From: Chitinophagales bacterium
GTDB taxonomy: Bacteria > Bacteroidota > Bacteroidia > Chitinophagales > UBA10324
DNA: 5,373 nucleotides
Assembly (NCBI GenBank): GCA_026786335.1
Contig: JAJAYG010000138.1
Location: 1 to 5,373 of the forward strand
Direction of reading: 5' to 3'
Of this stretch, positions 1-5,073 are shown piece after piece (within the stretch, counting starts at the first letter, position 1; every line of letters begins with the position of its first letter). The notes below the pieces were generated by a model. The model was given only the letters and a program-made list of their open reading frames with translations, ran no database searches and was not told where the DNA came from. The position numbers and the translations under genes were made by a program.

Positions 1-59
1 ACTAACAGCAGGAGCGTGAGTAATTCAAAACGCATGAGAAGAATTGAGTTCATATTCAT
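1..59 (-). CDS. nuoN: NADH-quinone oxidoreductase subunit N, N-terminal fragment (cut by window edge)
   Basis: The minus strand from base 59 opens with ATG and stays open to the window edge, giving MNMNSILLMRFELLTLLLL. This hydrophobic N-terminus suits the first membrane helix of NuoN, the antiporter-like membrane subunit that follows nuoM in the standard operon order. The ATG at 59-57 overlaps the nuoM TGA at 58-56 as ATGA, which points to translational coupling. An in-frame ATG at 53-51 is an alternative start two codons later. Only about 20 codons are visible, so the call rests mainly on position after nuoM and on the hydrophobic start; no catalytic residues can be checked. Confidence 0.85.
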   Translation of the reverse strand, partial: MNMNSILLMRFELLTLLLL

Positions 60-1540
60 GGCAGTATGCTTCCAAAAAGCGTTTGAGTTGTTGATTGAAT
101 AATTCCCACGAGCCAGAAGGGCAAAACACCAATGATCACAATGCAAGAAACCAAGATGATCGCTGCTAACTTTTCATTCCATGTTGCATCGGTAAGATGT
201 TTGAATTCTTCTTTTGTTATTGGTCCCCATAGTGCAATTCCGACTGCACGCAAAATGTAAACTGCAGTTACAACAATTGACATGGTAGCCACGATAGTGG
301 CGATGCGGTGAAACAAATCGTTGTGTTGAAATGAACCTACAAACACCGTCATCTCTGCAACGAAACCACTGAACCCGGGAAGGCCGAGTGATGTTAAACC
401 TGCAATGATAAAAACAGTTCCAATGAAAGGCATCACCTTCATCAATCCTCCCATTTGCGAACCAATGCGTGTGTGCGTGCGCTCGTACAGCATGCCAATT
501 ACAGCGAAGAACAGGGCTGTCATAATACCATGAGAAACCATTTGCAACACAGCACCAGTGATTGCAGTTTTTGTGAGCATTCCTATTCCTAACAAAACAA
601 ATCCACAATGGCTTACTGATGAATAGGCGTTCATCATTTTTAAATCTGTTTGTCGCAGTGTTACAAATGCGCCATATAAAATTCCTATGCAGGCAAGAAC
701 AATGATGGTGGAAGAATATGCCTGTGCAGCTTCGGGAAATAAAACAGTTGCAACACGCAGGCAACCATAGCCGCCCAATTTCATTGAGATGCCTGCGAGA
801 AACATGGATGCAGCAGTGGGAGCAGATGAATGTCCTTCGGGTGCCCAGGTATGAAATGGAAACAATGCGCTCAATACTCCAAAGCCCATGAACATCATAG
901 GGAATAAAAACATTTGCGACTCGTGAGAGAAAGTTGTTTTAGAAAGTTGCACGAGATCAAAAGTTGCTGCACCGGTTTGCGCCGAGTAATAATACGTGCC
1001 GAGGATACCAATGAGCACGAGTGCTGAACCACCCATGAGCATGAGTGCTAATTTCATTGCATTGTCTTCTTTGTTGCCGCTTCCCCATTTTGCAATCAAT
1101 AAATATTTTGGAATTACTGCAAGTTCAAAAAAGAAAAACAACGTGAACAAATCCATGGAAATAATAAATCCGAAGGCACTTGCAGCAAGAAAAACGAGAA
1201 GGAAGAAAAATTCTTTTACGCGGTCTTTTACTTTCCACGAAATCAAAACACCGGTTAATAAAACAACTGAAGTAAGTAAAATCATTGCAATAGAAATTCC
1301 ATCTACACCAACATGATAAGTGATGTTCCAAGCAGTAAACCAATCGTGCTGAAATTCGAAAAGCAATGGTGATTCATTTCCCGCATTTCTTTCTTCAGTG
1401 TAGAAATAGGCGAGTGCAATGGAAAACAAAAGTTGAATCACGCTCCCGGCAAGTGCAATTGCTTTTGCTTGTTTGCTATTAGCAATTAACATTGCAAGCA
1501 AAGTGATAACTGGAATTAATATGAGGAATGAAAGGTTCAT
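56..1540 (-). CDS. nuoM: NADH-quinone oxidoreductase subunit M (proton-pumping antiporter-like subunit)
   Basis: The 494-residue protein is very hydrophobic and close to the usual NuoM length (E. coli 509). It is a membrane-arm subunit of complex I, thought to translocate protons through an Mrp-antiporter-like channel. Visible family marks are FFFFELAVIP with Glu139 (E. coli Glu144, TM5), HTWAPEGHSSAPTAAS at 230-245, SMKLGGYG with Lys254 (E. coli Lys265) and GLPGFSGFVAE with Glu396 (E. coli Glu407). By hand alignment, Leu223 in the segment FGVLSALFPFH sits where E. coli has the TM7 Lys234, and no lysine lies nearby. The ATG at 1540 gives MNLSFLILIP, a proper first helix; no strong Shine-Dalgarno sequence is seen upstream. 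The stop overlaps the nuoN start by 4 bp. Upstream, the gene is separated from nuoL by an inserted repeat-bounded block, unlike every other junction in this operon. Confidence 0.97.
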   Translation of the reverse strand: MNLSFLILIPVITLLAMLIANSKQAKAIALAGSVIQLLFSIALAYFYTEERNAGNESPLLFEFQHDWFTAWNITYHVGVDGISIAMILLTSVVLLTGVLISWKVKDRVKEFFFLLVFLAASAFGFIISMDLFTLFFFFELAVIPKYLLIAKWGSGNKEDNAMKLALMLMGGSALVLIGILGTYYYSAQTGAATFDLVQLSKTTFSHESQMFLFPMMFMGFGVLSALFPFHTWAPEGHSSAPTAASMFLAGISMKLGGYGCLRVATVLFPEAAQAYSSTIIVLACIGILYGAFVTLRQTDLKMMNAYSSVSHCGFVLLGIGMLTKTAITGAVLQMVSHGIMTALFFAVIGMLYERTHTRIGSQMGGLMKVMPFIGTVFIIAGLTSLGLPGFSGFVAEMTVFVGSFQHNDLFHRIATIVATMSIVVTAVYILRAVGIALWGPITKEEFKHLTDATWNEKLAAIILVSCIVIIGVLPFWLVGIIQSTTQTLFGSILP

Positions 1541-1566
1541 TAATATGCAGATATATTTTTTGATTT

Positions 1567-1618
1567 GAATATCCCTGCCTGTAGGCAGACAGGGAATATC
1601 GAATAAGGAATTTCGAAT
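1567..1618. repeat. Left inverted repeat of the nuoL-nuoM block, with a 20-nt palindrome core
   Basis: The core 1567-1600 reads gaatatc, then the 20-mer cctgcctgtaggcagacagg (1574-1593), then gaatatc again. It is the reverse complement of 2234-2267 with one mismatch, and the match continues to about 1618 at 15/18. The 20-mer is itself an imperfect palindrome. On the minus-strand RNA it can pair as CCCUGUCUG with CAGGCAGGG around a CCUA loop, nine pairs with one G-U. The 11-mer gaatatcgaat occurs at 1594-1604 and again at 1615-1625, a short period of 21 bp. No U-tract follows the hairpin in the transcribed direction, so it is not a typical intrinsic terminator. Confidence 0.85.
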
Positions 1619-1660
1619 ATCGAATCACGAAATTCAAAAATGAAAAAATTAAGATCAAAA

Positions 1661-2050
1661 CTATTTTCCTTTCTCACTATTCTTTTTTGCTGTTTGAATG
1701 CTTTTGACAAATATTGAAATCAACTCATTACATACTGTTGTTGCAATTTCAACCGGAGCAACATCATTTGTTAGCGGAGCTTTTTTAATAATTTTAAAAG
1801 ACACGCGTGATTCTCTTAATTCTTTTAATAACACTTTAAGTTTGTGAATAAAATCGGCTGATGATTCGGCGCTGTGCGCTTCACCATAATTTAAAGCAGG
1901 TGAAGTTCCTGATCGAACCAATTGGCCACTAATATGATTGCCAGCTTTAGTGTCAAAAAGTTTTTCGGAAATCTTTATCGCAATAATCGCAAAGTCAATT
2001 AATCTTTCTTCAAGATCGTACTTTCTTTGAACTTCATTTTCTTCTTTCAT
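1661..2050 (-). CDS. Four-helix-bundle protein, S23/IVS-like (TIGR02436-type)
   Basis: The 129-residue protein is a full-length member of the small four-helix-bundle family known from intervening sequences in 23S rRNA genes (S23) and related to the Avd accessory protein of diversity-generating retroelements. Visible family marks are YDLEERLIDFA near residue 11, then QLVRSGTSPALNYGEA (43-58), ESSADFIHKLKVLLKELRES (62-81) and a C-terminal helix rich in Lys. It has no signal peptide or membrane segment and should be cytoplasmic. Homologues form ring-like oligomers with basic surfaces and are thought to bind nucleic acid, but the function of stand-alone copies is not established. The ATG at 2050 gives the expected N-terminus; no Shine-Dalgarno sequence is evident, and in-frame stops lie just upstream. 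It sits inside a repeat-bounded block in the nuo operon and has no evident role in complex I. Confidence 0.92.
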   Translation of the reverse strand: MKEENEVQRKYDLEERLIDFAIIAIKISEKLFDTKAGNHISGQLVRSGTSPALNYGEAHSAESSADFIHKLKVLLKELRESRVSFKIIKKAPLTNDVAPVEIATTVCNELISIFVKSIQTAKKNSEKGK

Positions 2051-2100
2051 TTTGAGTGGTAAAATTTTTAGTTCATTTATTTCTACTTCATTTCATCATT
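2028..2100 (-). repeat. Duplicated leader, downstream copy (contains the real start of the four-helix-bundle gene)
   Basis: This stretch covers the first codons of the four-helix-bundle gene and its untranslated leader. It matches 2170-2219 in the same orientation. The tract ttgaacttcattttctt appears at 2028 and at 2170, and ttcatttatt...acttca.ttcatcatt appears at 2072-2100 and 2189-2218. The two leaders differ by an extra stretch of about 20 bp in this copy (around 2054-2071) and by a few substitutions. The similarity continues upstream beyond a palindrome at 2102-2122 into atatttcttattc (2124-2136 versus 2221-2233). This is best read as a tandem duplication of the gene's 5' region followed by divergence. 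Confidence 0.7.
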
Positions 2101-2101
2101 C

Positions 2102-2122
2102 CCTGCCCGACCAGCAGGCGGC
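2102..2122. repeat. 21-nt GC-rich palindrome inserted in one leader copy
   Basis: In this AT-rich gap a GC-rich module begins cctgcccgaccagcaggcgg. Its arms cctgc (2102-2106) and gcagg (2114-2118) pair around a 7-nt loop. It resembles the cctgcctg...caggcagg palindromes at the two ends of the block. Compared with the paralogous leader copy at 2219-2221, where cattc is followed directly by aatatttcttattc, this copy has exactly 21 extra nucleotides at that point plus one a/g substitution. That makes it look like a discrete insertion, or a precise loss from the other copy. It is REP-like in size and form, and no promoter or terminator function can be read from it. Confidence 0.65.
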
Positions 2123-2166
2123 GATATTTCTTATTCAGTGTTCGATATTTTATTAATTGTAATTGG

Positions 2167-2193
2167 TTATTGAACTTCATTTTCTTTATTCAT
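2167..2193 (-). pseudogene. Vestigial duplicate of the four-helix-bundle gene start (MNKENEVQ-stop)
   Basis: On the minus strand, ATG at 2193-2191 opens a frame reading MNKENEVQ and then TAA (2169-2167). The intact gene begins MKEENEVQ 143 bp downstream, so seven of the eight residues match after a single shift of N and K, and the nucleotides tgaacttcattttctt are identical. The reading stops where the intact gene continues with RKYDLEERL. It is most simply a remnant of a duplicated 5' end, or the start of an older copy that was replaced. A translated leader peptide is possible but unsupported. Confidence 0.6.
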
Positions 2194-2215
2194 TTATTTT
2201 TTACTTCACTTCATC

Positions 2216-2267
2216 ATTCAATATTTCTTATTCGATATTCCCTGTCTGCCTATAGGCAGGGATATTC
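2216..2267. repeat. Right inverted repeat of the nuoL-nuoM block
   Basis: Read on the minus strand, the outer 34 bp (2267-2234) are gaatatc, the 20-mer cctgcctataggcagacagg, then gaatatc. Only one base differs from the left copy at 1567-1600 (a for g in the centre of the palindrome). The match continues inward for about 18 bp at 15/18 (gaataagaaatattgaat). The inner 14 bases ctgcctataggcag form a perfect palindrome. The repeat ends four bases before the nuoL stop codon, so it forms the immediate 3' flank of nuoL and would fold as a hairpin in the operon mRNA. Confidence 0.85.
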
Positions 2268-2270
2268 ATT

Positions 2271-4250
2271 TTAACTAAAGATATAGACAGCAAAAACGGA
2301 TAACAGAATCACCCCCGCAAAAAACCACATCACATAATCAGCAATTTTACCCGACTGAATTGGTTTGATTGCTTCTGAAAACATTTCAGATACACCTGCA
2401 ATCAGTTTCATTAATCCGTCAACCATGTTTTTATCGATCCATGCTGCCGGTCTTGAAATTAAATTGAAGATAATGTCTTTGGTAATGAATAAATAAACTT
2501 CATCCACATAAAATTTCTTGTAAGCAGATTGATAAATGCCGCCGAGCGATCTGGAAATATTTTCTGCTCTTACATTTTGTTTTGTGTAAAGAAATAATGC
2601 AATTGCAATTCCAAGTAATCCCGCACTAACAGCGATGGTGGCGAGGTTGAAATGAAATTCAGTTTCAATCGAAGTTCCATCTGGCGAAATAAAATGCGTG
2701 AAAGGAATAAAGCCAACCACAATTGTTGCAATGGCAAGAAAAATCAATGGAAACAACATGGAGAATGGTGCTTCACTTTTGTGTTCTGCATGATGGTGAC
2801 TTTCAAAAGTTTTATTCCAGAAAATACTCAGGTACAAGCGGAACATGTAGAATGCAGTAAGACATGCAGTGAGTAAACCGAAAATGTAAATGATGATGTT
2901 GTGATTGAATGCGGCTGTAAGAATTTCTTCCTTACTAAAAAAACCTGAGAGCGGCGGCACACCGGAGATTGCAAGGCAGGCAATTAAAAAAACTGCATTG
3001 GTAACGGGCATCTTTTTTCTTAATCCTCCCATGTCCTTCATTTCATTTGAATGAACATAATGAATGACTGCACCAGCAGCGAGAAATAATAATGCTTTAA
3101 ACATCGCATGCGTGAAGAGGTGAAACATAGAAGCAGAAAATCCTTCGCCTTCATTTCCTTTAAAACCAGAAACACCTAGTGCAAACATCATGTAACCGAT
3201 CTGCGACATGGTGGAATACGCAAGCACTCTCTTGATATCTGTTTGTGTGCAGGCAATTACTGCGGCGAAAAATGCGGAGAAAATTCCTACATAAGAAACT
3301 ATTTCAAGTGTAACCGGAACATTGTGGAATACCGGAAATAATCTTGCAACTAAAAACACACCTGCTACCACCATGGTTGCTGCGTGAATCAATGCTGAAA
3401 CAGGAGTGGGACCTTCCATTGCATCGGGCAACCAGATGTGCAATGGAAACATTGCCGACTTTCCTGCACCGCCGATGAAAATTAAAGTGAGCGCCCATGT
3501 AATTGCCGATGCGCCAATGAAAGATGGAGAAGATGCTGAGGTGATGAATGAAGAATTTTCAGTCGTCATTCTTAGAATGATGGTTTGAAAATCGAGCGAC
3601 TCTGCATAATAAGAGAGTAATAATATTCCTGCAAGAAATCCAAGGTCAGCAAAGCGTGTGACGATGAAAGCTTTTTTTGCTGCAGCCACTGCTGATGGTT
3701 TATCAAAGTAATATCCGATGAGGAGAAATGATGAAACACCTACCAATTCCCAAAACATGTAGAGCTGAAAAATATTTCCTGCCAATACCAAACCTAACAT
3801 TGAGAATGTAAAGAGAGAGAGGAAAGAAAAATAAGTTGCATAGCGTTCCTCACCATGCATGTAACCCAAACTGTAAATATGAACCATGAGCGAAACAGTA
3901 GTGATTACCACAAGCATCATCACAGAAATTGGATCGAGCATGATGGTGAAATCAATGGAAAGACCCCCTCGCCCTTCGGGCACTCCCCCTTGAAGGGGGA
4001 GAATATTTGCTACTGTGAATTGCAGCCATGTATGTTTGAAAGAAATAATGGTTTGGTAAACTGCATTGATTTTTTCTGTCTCGAAAAAATATTGGTAGGC
4101 ACACAAATATGAAATGCATGCTGCTGCAAATAGTCCCAATGTTCCGAGTATGCCGCTGAGTTGCTGGAATCTTTTACCGAAAATTCCTGTCACCAAAAAT
4201 ACAGTGAGTGGAATAATAAGTACAAGTGATATGTAAGGGAATATGTTCAT
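2271..4250 (-). CDS. nuoL: NADH-quinone oxidoreductase subunit L (distal proton-pumping subunit), with an in-frame repeat insertion
   Basis: The 659-residue protein is the largest membrane-arm subunit of complex I, with an antiporter-like core followed by the long lateral helix and a final membrane anchor. Conserved stretches include FWELVGVSSFLLIGYY with Glu168 (E. coli Glu144), GGAGKSAMFPLHIWLPDAM with Lys264 (Lys229), ALIHAATMV with His289, TQTDIKRVLAYSTMSQ at 335-349, HLFTHAMFKALLFLA with Lys385 (Lys342), and GFFSKEEI with Lys440 (Lys399). The lateral-helix region spans about 560-635, and the last membrane segment is MWFFAGVILLSVFAVYIF. Residues 84-96 are a foreign-looking Gly/Pro-rich insert encoded by a palindromic repeat. 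A Ser-rich loop at about 229-249 also makes the protein longer than E. coli NuoL at that point. The ATG at 4250 shares one base with the nuoK stop (TGATG), suggesting translational coupling. Confidence 0.98.
   Translation of the reverse strand: MNIFPYISLVLIIPLTVFLVTGIFGKRFQQLSGILGTLGLFAAACISYLCAYQYFFETEKINAVYQTIISFKHTWLQFTVANILPLQGGVPEGRGGLSIDFTIMLDPISVMMLVVITTVSLMVHIYSLGYMHGEERYATYFSFLSLFTFSMLGLVLAGNIFQLYMFWELVGVSSFLLIGYYFDKPSAVAAAKKAFIVTRFADLGFLAGILLLSYYAESLDFQTIILRMTTENSSFITSASSPSFIGASAITWALTLIFIGGAGKSAMFPLHIWLPDAMEGPTPVSALIHAATMVVAGVFLVARLFPVFHNVPVTLEIVSYVGIFSAFFAAVIACTQTDIKRVLAYSTMSQIGYMMFALGVSGFKGNEGEGFSASMFHLFTHAMFKALLFLAAGAVIHYVHSNEMKDMGGLRKKMPVTNAVFLIACLAISGVPPLSGFFSKEEILTAAFNHNIIIYIFGLLTACLTAFYMFRLYLSIFWNKTFESHHHAEHKSEAPFSMLFPLIFLAIATIVVGFIPFTHFISPDGTSIETEFHFNLATIAVSAGLLGIAIALFLYTKQNVRAENISRSLGGIYQSAYKKFYVDEVYLFITKDIIFNLISRPAAWIDKNMVDGLMKLIAGVSEMFSEAIKPIQSGKIADYVMWFFAGVILLSVFAVYIFS
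3963..4001. repeat. 39-bp GC-rich palindromic repeat embedded in frame in nuoL
   Basis: This stretch stands out as GC-rich within an AT-rich gene. It contains gcccttcgggc (3971-3981), arms of four around ttc, and the perfect 19-bp palindrome ctcccccttgaagggggag (3983-4001), two nine-base arms around one central base. Its form matches the ccctTgaAggg/cccttcggg intergenic repeats I recall from Bacteroidota genomes. It is exactly 13 codons long and in phase with nuoL, adding LPLQGGVPEGRGG (residues 84-96) between TVANI and LSIDF. In E. coli NuoL the matching region is a loop before TM3 on the periplasmic side, with no such peptide. It is comparable in idea to the Rickettsia palindromic elements that insert into protein genes. 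Confidence 0.75.
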
Positions 4251-4564
4251 CAGAATTTTAGTGAATCAATTTCGTTAGCATCAATAGATTTAAACTTGCG
4301 GTAAATGTTAATGATGATGGCAATTGCCACCGCCGCTTCCGCCGCCGCAATGGTGATAATAAAAATGCTGAAGAAAAATCCTTCGAGTTTGTCTGCATAA
4401 AAATATTTGTTGAAAACAACATAGTTGATGTTCACGCTATTCAACATTAATTCAACAGCCATTAACATGGTGATAGCATTTCTTCTGGTAAGAAAACCGA
4501 ATGCGCCGATAAAAAACAAAGCCGTGCTTACAAATAAAATATGTGTGTAAGGAATTTCAGTCAT
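4250..4564 (-). CDS. nuoK: NADH-quinone oxidoreductase subunit K
   Basis: With the ATG at 4564 the product is 104 residues, MTEIPYTHILFV..., the usual NuoK size (about 100 residues, three membrane helices). The two buried glutamates essential for proton transfer in E. coli NuoK are present: Glu38 in MLMAVELMLNSVN (E. coli Glu36) and Glu76 in TIAAAEAAVAIAI (E. coli Glu72). NuoK is a small membrane-arm subunit, homologous to MrpC, that links NuoJ and the antiporter-like NuoN. The open frame extends 12 codons further upstream to 4600, but MALLPLHLKQKQ lies wholly inside nuoJ and lacks family similarity, so the later start is preferred. The start overlaps the nuoJ end by 8 bp and the stop shares one base with the nuoL start, so translation is probably coupled. 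Confidence 0.96.
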   Translation of the reverse strand: MTEIPYTHILFVSTALFFIGAFGFLTRRNAITMLMAVELMLNSVNINYVVFNKYFYADKLEGFFFSIFIITIAAAEAAVAIAIIINIYRKFKSIDANEIDSLKF

Positions 4565-5066
4565 TTGTTTTTGTTTTAAGTGCAATGGCAATAGCGCCAA
4601 TCATAGCTGCAAGCAGAAGCACGCTCACTGCTTCAAATGGTAAAATGTATCCGCCTTCGCCATAGTTCAATAACTGTGTGCCGATTGCCGACATAGTGAT
4701 TTCGCTGTTTGTATTTTTTACTTCGGGAAATGAATTTTGATAGATCACAGTGAAAGCAAGTGCGAAACCAATGAATACTGCAAGCGCTGAAAAAATTATT
4801 CTTCCTCTTGAATAATTGGGAAGTTCACTTTGCACCTGATGGGTTAGGAATAATGAGAATAATATGAGCACCACAATTCCACCCACATAGACTACAATCT
4901 GCACGGCTGCAAGAAATTCATACTGCAGATAAAAAAATAATGCAGCAACATTAATGAGCGTGAACAACAAATAAATTGCTGAGCGAAAAATCTTTCTTGT
5001 TGTTACGGTGAGCACACCGAACACTAAAAGCATGATAGCAATCAGATAAAAGAAGAATTGGCTCAT
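4557..5066 (-). CDS. nuoJ: NADH-quinone oxidoreductase subunit J
   Basis: The 169-residue protein has about five hydrophobic helices and fits NuoJ (E. coli 184 residues), the MrpA-C-terminus-like subunit near the quinone end of the membrane arm. The diagnostic third helix reads AAVQIVVYVGGIVVLILFSLFL, where complex I structures show a pi-bulge that changes during turnover. The first helix contains the common NuoJ pattern FRSAIYLLFTLINVAALFFYL at about 28-48. The final helix FEAVSVLLLAAMIGAIAIAL is also typical. The ATG at 5066 lies 7 bp after the nuoI stop. Between helices 4 and 5 there is a short polar loop (about 115-135). The 3' end overlaps nuoK by 8 bp. Confidence 0.96.
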   Translation of the reverse strand: MSQFFFYLIAIMLLVFGVLTVTTRKIFRSAIYLLFTLINVAALFFYLQYEFLAAVQIVVYVGGIVVLILFSLFLTHQVQSELPNYSRGRIIFSALAVFIGFALAFTVIYQNSFPEVKNTNSEITMSAIGTQLLNYGEGGYILPFEAVSVLLLAAMIGAIAIALKTKTND

Positions 5067-5073
5067 TTGGTTT

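Larger units (their letters stand above)
1567..2267 (-). mobile_element. Putative repeat-bounded unit carrying a four-helix-bundle gene, inserted between nuoL and nuoM
   Basis: This 701-bp block has matching inverted ends (1567-1600 and 2234-2267, 33/34 identical), one small gene, and a set of palindromes and duplicated leader sequences. It contains no transposase, recombinase or reverse transcriptase, so any movement would need a factor in trans. The tetramer attt occurs just outside both ends (1563-1566 and 2268-2271) and could be a short target-site duplication, although a 4-bp AT match is weak evidence. Removing 1567-2271 restores the nuoL TAA and places it about 25 bp before the nuoM ATG, a normal operon spacing. 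The gene inside lies in the same direction as nuo, so it can be read from the operon transcript. That this is a mobile unit is an inference; the inverted ends are directly visible. Confidence 0.6.

Noticed and set aside
996..1316. 106-codon plus-strand frame inside nuoM
   Set aside because: It is antisense to clearly conserved nuoM codons and encodes a Ser/Lys-rich product with no recognisable domain. It is a shadow frame.
1563..1566. attt as a proven target-site duplication
   Set aside because: Four AT-only bases match by chance often in this sequence. It is kept only as weak support for the insertion model.
1574..1593. Intrinsic terminator before nuoM
   Set aside because: The hairpin is strong, but no U-run follows it in the transcribed direction, and nuoM and nuoN lie downstream without a visible promoter of their own.
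1594..1625. CRISPR-like or long tandem array in the gaatatcgaat repeats
   Set aside because: There are only two 11-bp copies 21 bp apart with AT-rich filler. No repeat-spacer structure and no cas gene are present.
2056..2274. 72-codon open frame on the plus strand across the intergenic region
   Set aside because: It translates the palindromes and duplicated AT-rich leaders into Phe/His/Leu-rich low-complexity sequence, runs against the operon, and resembles no family.
4565..4600. Upstream start for nuoK adding MALLPLHLKQKQ
   Set aside because: The extension lies fully inside nuoJ, does not fit the short NuoK N-terminus, and the ATG at 4564 gives the family length with normal overlap.
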